Positions 7,331 through 17,634 are shown, numbered from the stretch's first letter. The stretch: 52,014 nt of DNA from an uncultured Mucilaginibacter sp. (GCA_903927645.1 CAIYNX010000286.1:1-52014), one strand, 5' to 3'. Notes: generated by a model not told the origin, from the letters alone. A program made the numbers and translations.

Positions 7331-9133
7331 CTACTCAACCTCAATGCCAATTTGCTTCAACAACAAGGATGCATTAAACGTTTTACAGGCACCTGGCTTT
7401 ATTTTATAGTCAAACAGCATTTCGCCTTGTTTTACCTGTATATCAAAATAGAAGTTTCGGATATAATCGGGATAGCTATTTTCAAGCTCTGCAATTTGCA
7501 AGTCGTGGGTGGCTACCATACCTACACCCTTTTTCTCAATCAAATTCTTAATTACTGCTTTAGAGCCAAGGTATTTATCAACCGAATTGGTTCCGCGCAA
7601 CATTTCGTCAATTAAAAAAAATACTTTTTTATTAGTAGTAACCTCATTCAATAACATTTGCAACCTGTCCAATTCGGCCTTGAAGGTGGAGGTACTTTCG
7701 TTCAAATTATCTTTGATACGCATATAGCTAATAATGGTAATAACAGACACTTTCATTTCTTCTGCACAAACGGGTGCACCACTTAAAGCTAACACCGTGT
7801 TTATACCAACCGTGCGCAAAAACGTGCTTTTACCCGCCATATTTGACCCTGTTATGATGTCAATCTTTCGGGTATTATTTAACTCAAAATCGTTTTTTAT
7901 CCTTTTGGCACTGTTAATTAATGGATGAGCTAGGCCATTAGCAGTGAGGGTATAATCATCGCCTATAACAATCTCAGGTGTGGCCCAATTGGGGTAGTTA
8001 ATTTTTAAACTTGCTAAACTCATTAAAGCCTCAAATTCGGCAATTACATCAAAAGCAGTTTCTAAGCTTTTTTGATTGTTCCGCTTCCAATTCTCGATGG
8101 CTATGATTTGGCGAATATCCCATAAAAAAAACAAGTTCAAAATAAAACCAATAATGATATTTAAATGGTAGTTGAGTTTGTTAATTAATACCGAGAGGGA
8201 CTTAATTTTGTTAGAAGTGCCATCATTTTTCAAAAAATCGACCAAATTTTTGTTATAGAATGAATCCCATGGTTCGCTCTCAATTTTTTGAAATACCAGG
8301 GCATAATTATTTAAGACATCTCCTATTTTGCCTGCAATTAAATCGGCCTTTTTGATATACATTGCCTTCGAAGAAACAAGACCTATATTTATAATCCCAA
8401 CCAAAACAGAAAGACTGCTTATAATTGGAACAAAGTATCCGCCCATAATTAAGGCAGTTAATAAATACGGAGCAATTTTGGCATATAAATCCAACCATTT
8501 TTCGCCGGGTAGGTTTAAGGGAATGTTTAAATATTTAAACAAATTGGGTAATTGATCTTGTTTTTCTTGATTTGCAAATAATAATAAAGCCTGGGTCTCC
8601 GGCTTCCAAGCCTCTTTGTTGGCAATTTCAGCAATAGCAGCTTGTCTCAATAAAATAGCATCCTTTTTGCTAGGTTTATCAAACCAAGAGGCTAATTTAA
8701 GTTTCCCTAATGATGTTGCTGCTCTATTGGTTAATTTATACAAAGAGGCACTTCCAAAAATATCTAAATCGGCGCTATAAAAATGTTTATCGTTATTAAA
8801 CCTACTTCCATCATCATAGAGGTTCGAAATGCTTAAAATACTATCAAATTCGTTTTGGTAAACCTTAACTAAATTTGAAAAGTATAGCTTTTGTTTTTCA
8901 AATTCGCTTTGTTTACTTACCAACCATAAAAATGCTAAAATCAAGATTAAACCCGAAAGGATTAAGAAAGTAAAATCATCCCAACTAATGGCTATTCCAG
9001 TAATAAGGATGATAGCAGCAAAAATTACCAATCGTAATAAGGAATATTTATTGGCCAAGGCCTTATATCTATCAGCCTCGGTTTGTGTTTGGCTTATATT
9101 TTGTTCGTAATTATTTAATATATTTTGATCCAA
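7331..9133 (-). CDS. Membrane-associated MutS-family ATPase
   Basis: Walker A GSNMAGKSTFLR, FFLIDEMLRGTNS, ATHD; hydrophobic segments in the N-terminal half. Confidence 0.9.
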   Translation of the reverse strand: MDQNILNNYEQNISQTQTEADRYKALANKYSLLRLVIFAAIILITGIAISWDDFTFLILSGLILILAFLWLVSKQSEFEKQKLYFSNLVKVYQNEFDSILSISNLYDDGSRFNNDKHFYSADLDIFGSASLYKLTNRAATSLGKLKLASWFDKPSKKDAILLRQAAIAEIANKEAWKPETQALLLFANQEKQDQLPNLFKYLNIPLNLPGEKWLDLYAKIAPYLLTALIMGGYFVPIISSLSVLVGIINIGLVSSKAMYIKKADLIAGKIGDVLNNYALVFQKIESEPWDSFYNKNLVDFLKNDGTSNKIKSLSVLINKLNYHLNIIIGFILNLFFLWDIRQIIAIENWKRNNQKSLETAFDVIAEFEALMSLASLKINYPNWATPEIVIGDDYTLTANGLAHPLINSAKRIKNDFELNNTRKIDIITGSNMAGKSTFLRTVGINTVLALSGAPVCAEEMKVSVITIISYMRIKDNLNESTSTFKAELDRLQMLLNEVTTNKKVFFLIDEMLRGTNSVDKYLGSKAVIKNLIEKKGVGMVATHDLQIAELENSYPDYIRNFYFDIQVKQGEMLFDYKIKPGACKTFNASLLLKQIGIEVE

Positions 9134-9243
9134 TTGGTTTTTGTTGTAATGTTGAAGTTATTTTAAAATAGTGGTTGCTAAATTATAACAACATTACAAC
9201 AATTTAGTGTTATCCACCATGAATTATTAAAATCAATTTTTAT

Positions 9244-9717
9244 ATGAAAATTACTTTCATTACTGTAGGTAAAACTGAAAGCACTTATTTAAAACAAGGT
9301 ATTGAACAATATATAAACCGTTTAAAACATTATACCAAATTATTGATTATAGAAATTGACGAATTAAAAAATACCAAATCATTAACTACCGAACAGCAAA
9401 AAACAAAGGAAGCCGAACTTATATTAAAGAAAATAGCCCCAACAGACCATGTTATTTTGCTTGATGAAAATGGTACAACACTCAGCTCTGTACAATTTGC
9501 CTCCTATATTGATAAAAAAGCCCTCAGTTCGGTAAGTAACTTGGTTTTTATAGTTGGTGGACCATATGGTTTTGATGCCAGTATATACACTCGTGCTAAT
9601 GATAAAATCTCACTATCGGCCATGACTTTTTCACACCAAATGGTACGGCTTTTTTTTGTTGAACAACTTTATCGTGCTTATACTATTATAAAAGGTGAAC
9701 CCTATCATCATCAGTAA
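9244..9717 (+). CDS. rlmH: 23S rRNA (pseudouridine1915-N3)-methyltransferase
   Basis: 157 aa; FIVGGPYGF and C-terminal EQLYRAYTIIKGEPYHHQ. Confidence 0.96.
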   Translation: MKITFITVGKTESTYLKQGIEQYINRLKHYTKLLIIEIDELKNTKSLTTEQQKTKEAELILKKIAPTDHVILLDENGTTLSSVQFASYIDKKALSSVSNLVFIVGGPYGFDASIYTRANDKISLSAMTFSHQMVRLFFVEQLYRAYTIIKGEPYHHQ

Positions 9718-9732
9718 TTGATTTATTTATTA

Positions 9733-9760
9733 GCTAGTAGCAAGTAGCTAGTGGCTAGTA
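9733..9760. repeat. Heptamer array, 4 units (GCTAGTA GCAAGTA GCTAGTG GCTAGTA)
   Basis: In-register 7-mers immediately downstream of rlmH. Confidence 0.85.
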
Positions 9761-9933
9761 TTATGCCATTGAGAAGTAAATTTATATACTTATAAAATCA
9801 TATAAATTCTTTCATCGCGTAAATCCTGATTCGGGCAATTTTATTTAAAAATTTGTAAAAAAAACCCGGCTCCAGAACCTACCAACTTCCCCACTCAATC
9901 AAAACCTTAATTACCAACTCTCAGTAAAAATAA

Positions 9934-9941
9934 TATCTTTG
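9934..9941 (+). promoter_or_regulatory. Bacteroidetes -7 box TATCTTTG
   Basis: Matches TAnnTTTG; ends 4 nt before ATG 9946. Confidence 0.7.
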
Positions 9942-9945
9942 CAGC

Positions 9946-10869
9946 ATGTCAGCTGATCACGATCATTCTCATCACCACCACCATCATGACCATGCGCCTA
10001 AGCTTGATCAGGTAAATACTGCTTTTATTGTTGGTATTATTTTAAATTCTGTTTTTGTAATTATTGAAGTTATTGCCGGTTTGGCTACGCATTCATTATC
10101 CTTACTAACAGACGCCGGGCATAATTTAAGTGATGTTGCAGGTTTAGCACTTGCCTTGTTGGCATTTAAACTGACCAAGGTAAATTCAAATAATAATTAC
10201 ACTTTTGGTTATAAACGATCAACCATTATAGTTTCATTTTTTAATGCCCTAATTTTATTTGTAGCAGTTGGTTTTATAGGTTACGAGGCAATTATGCGTT
10301 TTTTAGCACCCGAGACTGTTGATGGTGGTGTAATGGCATGGGTTGCTTTTATAGGTATTGGCATCAATGCATTTACCGCCTGGCTGTTTGTGAAAGATAA
10401 GGATAAAGACCTCAATGTGAAGGGAGCCTACCTGCACATGGCGGTTGACGCCATTGTATCATTAGGGGTAGTTGTATCGGGGGTTATTATTTACTTTACC
10501 AAATGGTATTGGGTTGATAGTGTTGTTAGTTTGATAATTGCCATTGTAATTTTAAAAGGAACCTGGAGCCTGCTAATGGATAGTTTAAGGTTAGAGATGG
10601 CAGGAGTACCAAAAGCCATTGAAATTGAAAATATTAAAAACGAATTGCTAAAATGCAAAGGTGTTTTAGATGTACACCATATGCATGTTTGGGCCTTAAG
10701 CACCACCGACAATGCCATTACCGCACACGTAGTAATTGCACCTGAGTTCGTATCTACATTTGAAAACATCAAAAAAGATTTAAGACATAGGCTGGAGCAC
10801 TTAAATATACAACACAGCACGCTTGAGCCAGAATTTGCCGATGAGGATTGCAAACAACCTGATTGTTAA
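9946..10869 (+). CDS. Cation diffusion facilitator family transporter (CzcD/ZitB-like)
   Basis: His-rich N-terminus, six hydrophobic segments, SLLTDAGHNLSDVAGL motif, C-terminal CDF domain (HHMHVWAL). Confidence 0.94.
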   Translation: MSADHDHSHHHHHHDHAPKLDQVNTAFIVGIILNSVFVIIEVIAGLATHSLSLLTDAGHNLSDVAGLALALLAFKLTKVNSNNNYTFGYKRSTIIVSFFNALILFVAVGFIGYEAIMRFLAPETVDGGVMAWVAFIGIGINAFTAWLFVKDKDKDLNVKGAYLHMAVDAIVSLGVVVSGVIIYFTKWYWVDSVVSLIIAIVILKGTWSLLMDSLRLEMAGVPKAIEIENIKNELLKCKGVLDVHHMHVWALSTTDNAITAHVVIAPEFVSTFENIKKDLRHRLEHLNIQHSTLEPEFADEDCKQPDC

Positions 10870-10884
10870 TAATTTTTAAACAAT

Positions 10885-10917
10885 AAAAAAGGAGTGCAAA
10901 AATTACACTCCTTTTTT
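10885..10917. terminator. Bidirectional intrinsic terminator
   Basis: AAAAAAGGAGTG (10885-10896)/CACTCCTTTTTT (10906-10917), perfect stem. Confidence 0.92.
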
Positions 10918-10942
10918 GTTTATCCTGTTATTCTAAAATAAC

Positions 10943-11503
10943 TTACTTATCCTCAGCTTTTTTAGTAGCGACTTTTTTAGGCTTTGGAGCAGGTTTTTCT
11001 GTTAATTCGTCGGCCTTATTTTCTGCTTTAGGGGCAGATTTTTTGCTAACCTTTTTCTCTTCAGGCTTTACCTCAGGTTCAATAACCGGTTCTGTTTCAA
11101 CCGCAGGGGTTGGTGCTTCAACTACTTCGTTAAAGAAAGGGAAATCCTTTAATATTTGGAACCAGGAAATCACCTTTTTCATATCAGAAGCATAAACCTT
11201 TTCCTCATCATGATTAGGGGCAACTTCTCTAAAAAAAGCTCTTAAAATTTTACCATCCGCTTTTGCATCCGGAACATTGGTAGCCTTTTTGATAGCTTCA
11301 AAAATATCAAGCAACTTTAAATCTTCCTCCTCGCCAAAAAGCGTTATTTCATGCAAAGCGGCAATCTTGGCTGTTGATAAATTAGCTACCAATTTTGTTT
11401 TATTGGCATCTAAGCTTTCTAAAATATACCCGGTTTTATTTTGTGCTAAGGCACGCCACAAACCAGGTTTGCCCGATACGGCTACAATTCCTTGTAAATT
11501 CAT
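10943..11503 (-). CDS. DUF5606-like protein with a Lys/Ala/Pro-rich C-terminal tail
   Basis: MNLQGIVAVSGKPGLWRALAQNKTGYILESLD... resembles the DUF5606 family of Bacteroidetes; low-complexity basic tail. Confidence 0.75.
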   Translation of the reverse strand: MNLQGIVAVSGKPGLWRALAQNKTGYILESLDANKTKLVANLSTAKIAALHEITLFGEEEDLKLLDIFEAIKKATNVPDAKADGKILRAFFREVAPNHDEEKVYASDMKKVISWFQILKDFPFFNEVVEAPTPAVETEPVIEPEVKPEEKKVSKKSAPKAENKADELTEKPAPKPKKVATKKAEDK

Positions 11504-11602
11504 TTTTTAGGGTTAAATGGTAATTAGGGAGTAGTAAATTGTGCGTTTATAATATTCAAAATTAAAAACCAAATTCATTCAATACCCTCTACCGCTAGTA
11601 TA

Positions 11603-12040
11603 TTAATCTTCTAAAACTTCTATGCTTAAAATTTTGTCGCCTTTTGCAATAGCATCTACTACGTCTACATTTTCAATCACTTTGCCAAAAACGGTATGGT
11701 GTCTATCTAAATGTGCAGTATTTGCTCGGCTGTGGCAAATAAAAAATTGCGAGCCACCAGTATTCCTACCCGCATGTGCCATTGATAATACGCCACGATC
11801 ATGATATTGGTTTTCACCCGTTAATTCGCAATCAATTTTATAACCCGGACCACCGGCACCTGTACCTGTTGGATCGCCACCTTGTACCATGAAATTAGGT
11901 ATTACACGATGAAAAATTACATTGTTATAAAACCCTGATGAAGCCAGTTTTTTAAAATTGGCAACTGTATTTGGGGCATCTTTATCAAAAAATTCAACAG
12001 TCATGTCGCCCTTTTCAGTTTTAATAATCGCTTTGCTCAT
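11603..12040 (-). CDS. Cyclophilin-type peptidyl-prolyl isomerase
   Basis: [27 protein letters not shown] and GSQFFICH motifs. Confidence 0.96.
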   Translation of the reverse strand: MSKAIIKTEKGDMTVEFFDKDAPNTVANFKKLASSGFYNNVIFHRVIPNFMVQGGDPTGTGAGGPGYKIDCELTGENQYHDRGVLSMAHAGRNTGGSQFFICHSRANTAHLDRHHTVFGKVIENVDVVDAIAKGDKILSIEVLED

Positions 12041-12059
12041 TTTTAATTTTTATAGGCTG

Positions 12060-12067
12060 CAAAGGTA
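12060..12067 (-). promoter_or_regulatory. -7 box TACCTTTG (minus strand)
   Basis: CAAAGGTA on +; upstream of the PPIase start at 12040. Confidence 0.6.
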
Positions 12068-12108
12068 AAAAAAAAGGTGAAACGTGGAAATAGAGAATGT
12101 TGGAATTG

Positions 12109-12136
12109 GTGAGTGGTGAATGGTGGGCGGTGAATT
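12109..12136. repeat. Heptamer array, 4 units (GTGAGTG GTGAATG GTGGGCG GTGAATT)
   Basis: In-register 7-mers of the GTSANTR type with one diverged unit. Confidence 0.8.
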
Positions 12137-12196
12137 GATTAATAAATTTGAGTTTGTTTATAGTTTCGTATTGGCTCCGTACATTATTTGATATCG

Positions 12197-12243
12197 CGAA
12201 ATTTTATTCAAGCTGTTACTATAACAGTCCATTCAATATTTCG
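12197..12243. promoter_or_regulatory. Nested dyad-symmetric site (CGAAAT-N10-CTGTTA-CTA-TAACAG-N10-ATTTCG)
   Basis: Two perfect 6-bp inverted repeats share the same centre (12220), 30 bp upstream of the CDS at 12273. Confidence 0.5.
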
Positions 12244-12272
12244 TTATATTTACCTACTAAATAAGATATAGC

Positions 12273-13565
12273 GTGCTGTTTAAGTTTTTTTATTTACCAA
12301 AATCATTTCTGGTTTATTGTTTGGTTTTGATTTTTATGGCCTCTGCCTATAAAACAAAGGCTGCTTCTATATTAATACCGATGGATGAAGCGCAGAAAGA
12401 TCATTTAAAATCGTACGGAATCGCTTTTTGGGTGTTAAACAACGGTGAAGAGGTTGATTGGTTGTTAAATTATAGGGGGGGCAGTTTTATGACAAAATAT
12501 GCCACGAAAATTGAAGAAGAATGTAAAATTCGCGGAGTAAGCTATGAAGTATTAGCCGATGCCATGGTAGTTAATATTATTAATGAAGTTAGCGACCCGT
12601 CTGTAAATATGGACTTGGTAAAACTGGAGAAAGCACCAAAAATGGCAGTTTATTCGCCAAAAAATAAATTACCCTGGGATGATGCTGTTACCTTAGTTTT
12701 AAAATACGCAGAGATCCCCTATGATGTTTTGTATGATGAGGAAATTATCCAGGGTGAATTACCTAAATATGATTGGTTACATCTACATCATGAAGATTTT
12801 ACAGGTCAGTATAGCAAGTTCTACGGAACTTTCAGGTATTCGCAATGGTATAATGATGATGTAAAAATACAAGAGGCCACTGCTCACAGACTTGGCTACA
12901 AAAAGGTTTCGCAAATGAAGTTGGCGGTTGCCACGCGCATTCGTGATTTTTGTGCCGGTGGTGGATTTTTATTTGCCATGTGTTCGGGTACTGATACCTT
13001 TGATATTGCTTTAGCGGCAGCCAACACAGATATATGCGAAACCATGTTTGATGGCGACCCTGCCGACCCAGACTATCAAACAAAGTTGGATTATACCCAA
13101 ACTTTTGCGTTTCAAAATTTTTCTTTGGATATGAATCCTACCTCACATCAATTCAGCAATATTGATGTTACTTCAACCAGAGATAGAATTGATCGTTCGC
13201 AAGACTTTTTTACGCTATTTGATTTTTCGGCTAAATGGGATGTAGTGCCTAGCATGCTTACCCAAAATCATGATAAGGTAATTAAGGGTTTTATGGGGCT
13301 TACAACTGCCTTTAACGAAAAGATGTTAAAACCAAATGTTTTAATTTTGGGTGAAATGAAAATCAATAATGAAGCCCGCTACATTCATGGAGAATATGGA
13401 AAAGGCCAATGGACTTTTTATGGTGGTCATGACCCGGAGGATTACCAACATCAAGTTGGTGAACCCCCTACCGATTTAAAACTCCATCCTAATTCGGCCG
13501 GATATCGGTTAATATTAAATAATGTGCTTTTTCCGGCTGCTAAAAAGAAAAAGCAAAAAACCTAA
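12273..13565 (+). CDS. Secreted 'asparagine synthetase B family'/GATase-like protein of Bacteroidetes
   Basis: Signal peptide; ILIPMDEAQKDHLKSYGIAFWVL and FCAGGGFLFAMCSGTDTFDIALAA resemble proteins annotated this way. Function uncertain. Confidence 0.6.
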   Translation: MLFKFFYLPKSFLVYCLVLIFMASAYKTKAASILIPMDEAQKDHLKSYGIAFWVLNNGEEVDWLLNYRGGSFMTKYATKIEEECKIRGVSYEVLADAMVVNIINEVSDPSVNMDLVKLEKAPKMAVYSPKNKLPWDDAVTLVLKYAEIPYDVLYDEEIIQGELPKYDWLHLHHEDFTGQYSKFYGTFRYSQWYNDDVKIQEATAHRLGYKKVSQMKLAVATRIRDFCAGGGFLFAMCSGTDTFDIALAAANTDICETMFDGDPADPDYQTKLDYTQTFAFQNFSLDMNPTSHQFSNIDVTSTRDRIDRSQDFFTLFDFSAKWDVVPSMLTQNHDKVIKGFMGLTTAFNEKMLKPNVLILGEMKINNEARYIHGEYGKGQWTFYGGHDPEDYQHQVGEPPTDLKLHPNSAGYRLILNNVLFPAAKKKKQKT

Positions 13566-13581
13566 TATTAACTACCTGATA

Positions 13582-15678
13582 TTAATTATAAAAAGTCCAG
13601 GAGACTCCAAATTTTAAAAGCCTGTCCATTTGCGGATATCTGTTTACCGTGTAAAAACCAGGACTAAATAAACCTTGGTTTACATAATCGTACATGATGA
13701 AAAAGTTAGTGCGTTGTAATGTTGCTCTAAAAAACACACTTGCAATTGGGTATGATGAAAAAGTAACATTGGTGCCGTTATAAAACTGACCCAAGCCAAC
13801 CGCATATGATGGCGCAATATAGGTTGAATTGTACCGCACATCCATACCAATATTTGAGTGTAAAACCTTAAATAGTAATACTTTATAATATAAGCTACTA
13901 AAATTATAAAATTGTGGGGTACGTAGTGTAGTTTGGTAATCGCTTTTTTGATAAACTAAAAAATCATCAAACTGCCATTGGCGCCAGGTAAATGATTTAG
14001 AAATACTCAATTTTAATAAGTTTATGGGCGCTAAAACCTGAGTAGGGCTAGCATCGTTACCGTTAGGCTGGGCACTGAAATATAAATAATTATTAATCAA
14101 AAAATATTCGGCCTTAAAATCAAGTTTCAATATTGGATTTAAATAATTGAATGATAGACTATTCGTTTTTTGATTTTTAAGATTGGTATGAAATATATAA
14201 TGGTTAGAAATCCAATTACTATAAACCAATGCAGGTGTATTATTTTGGGCATAGCCTTCTAAAATAATTTTACCGGTTTTTTCATTTCCTGCGAGTGCCA
14301 CTTTGGCATCATATAAATAATCGCCTGCATTTCGTCCTTGTGCTATTTGTTGGAAATCGCCTTCCAAACCAATCTTATTACTAAATTTATAGCTAAACCT
14401 AGCCTTTAAGGTTATATTTTGAAAGGAGGCAGCTTGTACTTTTTGCTGCTGGGTAATTTTTGTACCATATTGATTTAAAGTAGTGTCATTTACGTATTGA
14501 GCATAGTTATAATAATCGTGGGTTAAGCCTAAATCGAGTTTAACTTCGTTTTTTATAATACTCACAGTCTTGCTGCGTAGGTAAAAGCTGTAAGAAAAAT
14601 CGTTTTGAAGGTGCGTAACTGTTAATGAATCTCTTCCGTAATTATACTCATAATAATAATCGGGAAATACATGGTAGTTATCCTGGTCATTTTGAATAAA
14701 ATTGTAAGAGTGGGTATTGTAGTTAATGGTATAAGCAACTCTCTGCGTTGGCAATACACTTGCACTCCCCTTTTTTGTACTATCCAAATGGCCTATATAA
14801 TAAAACTGTTTCAGGTATAAACCACTGTTTGTCCAGTTTTCGTAAGTATGCGCCAAACGTACCGGTTCTGAGGTTTTATCAATTGATCCTACTTTAAATA
14901 TTGAATCTTTTTGAATTGATCCGGTTTCCGGGGCTTTCAAATTATTATAAAGGATATTAGCCAGCAGGTTATATCTTTTATTTTTTGATTCGTACCAGGC
15001 AAAAGCACCAATATTGGTATAATTTACATTTTGCTGTAAAACACTATTGCTGCTGTAAAAACCTTTTGGTCCGGCAAAATCAAGATTAAAACCAATATTT
15101 AGGTGAGGATTGATATTTTGAGCATGTGTGGCCTTAAACATTTGTTCACTAATACCACCCGAAATAAAATAAAGGGAGGTAAAAGGTACCCTTGCCCTAT
15201 AATAGTTAACATCTTCCGGATTCAGTAAATAAGGATCGAGTGCATGTAAACCAACATCAAAACCTATAGTTTTTGACGGATTGAACAATAAATCGCGTGA
15301 TGGTGTTCCGGTATAACCCAAAGTTATTTTGGGGGTTTTAATATCAAAAATAGGACTGTAAACCTCAAAATTTGTTAAGGTAGTATCCAGCTGTTTCAAT
15401 TGAGTACTATCTCTAAGCAACTTCTCGTTGGTAATACGTATAAATTTAGCCGAAAAAATAATTGTATCACGTTTATGATCCTGTTTTTTACGCAACGAAT
15501 CTAAAAGTTGATCATCAGTAATTTGCTTAGTTGCTTTACCGGTATCCCTTAAATTTACCCTTTGTTGAATTGGGTAATTAGGGTTGTTTGGGTAATTCGG
15601 ATTACTTTGTGCAAAAACAGCCTGGGCAAATACGCAGGTAAGACAAATGAGCAGAAACTTTATTTTATTTAGCATCAA
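13582..15678 (-). CDS. Putative porin (Bacteroidetes outer membrane family)
   Basis: Signal peptide, long beta-rich sequence, aromatic C-terminal end (FGVSWTFYN). Confidence 0.75.
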   Translation of the reverse strand: MMLNKIKFLLICLTCVFAQAVFAQSNPNYPNNPNYPIQQRVNLRDTGKATKQITDDQLLDSLRKKQDHKRDTIIFSAKFIRITNEKLLRDSTQLKQLDTTLTNFEVYSPIFDIKTPKITLGYTGTPSRDLLFNPSKTIGFDVGLHALDPYLLNPEDVNYYRARVPFTSLYFISGGISEQMFKATHAQNINPHLNIGFNLDFAGPKGFYSSNSVLQQNVNYTNIGAFAWYESKNKRYNLLANILYNNLKAPETGSIQKDSIFKVGSIDKTSEPVRLAHTYENWTNSGLYLKQFYYIGHLDSTKKGSASVLPTQRVAYTINYNTHSYNFIQNDQDNYHVFPDYYYEYNYGRDSLTVTHLQNDFSYSFYLRSKTVSIIKNEVKLDLGLTHDYYNYAQYVNDTTLNQYGTKITQQQKVQAASFQNITLKARFSYKFSNKIGLEGDFQQIAQGRNAGDYLYDAKVALAGNEKTGKIILEGYAQNNTPALVYSNWISNHYIFHTNLKNQKTNSLSFNYLNPILKLDFKAEYFLINNYLYFSAQPNGNDASPTQVLAPINLLKLSISKSFTWRQWQFDDFLVYQKSDYQTTLRTPQFYNFSSLYYKVLLFKVLHSNIGMDVRYNSTYIAPSYAVGLGQFYNGTNVTFSSYPIASVFFRATLQRTNFFIMYDYVNQGLFSPGFYTVNRYPQMDRLLKFGVSWTFYN

Positions 15679-16496
15679 AAACCAGCAATCAATTCTTTAA
15701 GTATTAAGGTCATTTTGGGTTCTGCTTCACGTGCCACCTCCAAAATTTCGTCCAATGAACAAGGTAATAAAACATCATTAAAACCCTCATCAGTTAAAAC
15801 AGATATGGCAAATACCGGAAGTCCCATATGCCTTGCAACTATTACTTCAGGAACCGTACTCATACCCACTGCATCACCCCCAATTATCCGTAAATATTTA
15901 TATTCAGCTTTGGTTTCAAGGTTTGGCCCTGTTACCGCTATGTAAACTCCTTTATGACATATAATATTGTTTAAGGCTGCAATCCTCAATGCTTTTTCAA
16001 TTAATTCGCGGTGGTATGGTTCGCTCATATCCGGAAAGCGGGTGCCGAGTTCATCATCATTGCTACCAATTAAGGGGTTATCTGGTTGCAAATTAATATG
16101 ATCTTCAATAACCATTAATGCGCCTTTTTTATAGGCCGGATTTAATGAACCGCTCGCGTTTGAAACAAATAAAGTTTTAATGCCCAACATTTTCATTACC
16201 CTTACCGGTAATGTTATTTGTTGCATATTATATCCTTCATAGTAATGCAAACGTCCTTGCATGGCCACAACCTTTTTACCCGCAAGGGTACCAAATATTA
16301 ATTTGCCTGAATGAAATTCAAGTGTGGAAATAGGAAATTCAGGTATATTGGCATACATGAGTTGTTTTTCAACCTCAATTTCGTTTACTAAACCACCGAG
16401 GCCTGTTCCTAGTATTATACCTATCTCGGGTACAAAATCGCCAATGCGACTTTTAATGTATGCTGTTGCCTGTAGGATACGTTCTAACATATTCAA
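15675..16496 (-). CDS. Purine-nucleoside phosphorylase
   Basis: GIILGTGLGGLV, FHSGKLIFGTLAGKKVVAMQGRLHYYEGY, GGDAVGMSTVPEVIVARHMGL. Possible internal start at 16490. Confidence 0.95.
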   Translation of the reverse strand: MNMLERILQATAYIKSRIGDFVPEIGIILGTGLGGLVNEIEVEKQLMYANIPEFPISTLEFHSGKLIFGTLAGKKVVAMQGRLHYYEGYNMQQITLPVRVMKMLGIKTLFVSNASGSLNPAYKKGALMVIEDHINLQPDNPLIGSNDDELGTRFPDMSEPYHRELIEKALRIAALNNIICHKGVYIAVTGPNLETKAEYKYLRIIGGDAVGMSTVPEVIVARHMGLPVFAISVLTDEGFNDVLLPCSLDEILEVAREAEPKMTLILKELIAGF

Positions 16497-17634
16497 AAAT
16501 TAATTGATCAAACTCTTCGTTGCCCTTATTTAAGAAAGCAATTTCAATTGGCATGATATATATGCTTATATCTAAAACCTTATTATTCTCTTTTTTAAAC
16601 CATAATTCATTTAAACGTTGGGCATCCTTTTCTGTTGTTAAGATGACCTTTTTTTTTGCCGAACTTATAGAAAATTCGTTGGCAAGTTTAGTGATATTTT
16701 TAATGGTAAAAGGATAATGATCCGGATATTTATGATGGATAATATTATTAGTTAAGGTATTTAAATGGTTTATTAAGGGTAATGAGTTGGCTATTCCTGT
16801 TAATAAAAATACGCTTGTATCATTATCAATTGTAAAATTTGCGGGTTGCCCGTCAAATTGAAGTATAGCTTTATAAATTATGGAAGTAAAAAATAAGGAT
16901 TGGTAGGGTAATGGCTTTATTTTTTGTGCCAATGTTTCCAAATTATGATTTTTTAGATAGGAAGGACATTTTGTTATGATAATAATTTGTGCCCTCCACC
17001 TGCTACTAAAGGGTTCGCGATAATTACCTGAAGGCAATAATAAATGGGGCTGGTAAACTTTATCATAATCAAATAATAAAATACTTAAACCAGGGTTAAC
17101 TGCTCTATGTTGGTAAGCGTCATCAAGAATAATAAGATCATGGTTGGCAAGCAGATTTTGTATACCAATTACCCTCTTTTCGCAAACTGCTACAGTAAGT
17201 TGAGGAAATTTCCTTTTAAATTGTGCCGGCTCATCACCTATTTGTTGGCTAAGTGTTGGCATTAAGAAGGTTGGTAAATTCTTATTTGTTGTTTCTCTTG
17301 ATTTGGAACTCGTTGATTGGCTGATGTTTTCTATCAAATTTGAATTATTTCCATCAGTTTGCTTCAATTGTGCTATTAAAAAACCTTTGGTTTTACGGCC
17401 ATAACCACGACTTAAAGTTGCTAACCGACGATGCGGCATTAACAAACGAACAAGGTATTCAACCATTGGCGTTTTTCCTGCTCCCCCTACCTCCAGGTTG
17501 CCAATTGAAATTACCGGAACCTGAAACGTTGTGCTTTTAAGTAATCCACCGTCATAAAACCAATTGCGTATTATAACTACAAAGCCATATATAAATGAAA
17601 ATAGGATTAAAAGCCAGCGCAGATACTTTATCAT
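16453..17634 (-). CDS. lpxK: Tetraacyldisaccharide 4'-kinase
   Basis: PVISIGNLEVGGAGKTPMVEYL, LSRGYGRKT, LILDDAYQHR. ATG at 17634 preferred over the TTG at 17643, which overlaps the -7 box. Confidence 0.93.
   Translation of the reverse strand: MIKYLRWLLILFSFIYGFVVIIRNWFYDGGLLKSTTFQVPVISIGNLEVGGAGKTPMVEYLVRLLMPHRRLATLSRGYGRKTKGFLIAQLKQTDGNNSNLIENISQSTSSKSRETTNKNLPTFLMPTLSQQIGDEPAQFKRKFPQLTVAVCEKRVIGIQNLLANHDLIILDDAYQHRAVNPGLSILLFDYDKVYQPHLLLPSGNYREPFSSRWRAQIIIITKCPSYLKNHNLETLAQKIKPLPYQSLFFTSIIYKAILQFDGQPANFTIDNDTSVFLLTGIANSLPLINHLNTLTNNIIHHKYPDHYPFTIKNITKLANEFSISSAKKKVILTTEKDAQRLNELWFKKENNKVLDISIYIMPIEIAFLNKGNEEFDQLIFEYVRTYPTGNSIH

Noticed and set aside
7253-7615. 120-aa + strand ORF (MDTTPFTTPLTPHNSQ...)
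   Set aside because: Translation of the heptamer array running antisense into the MutS-family gene.
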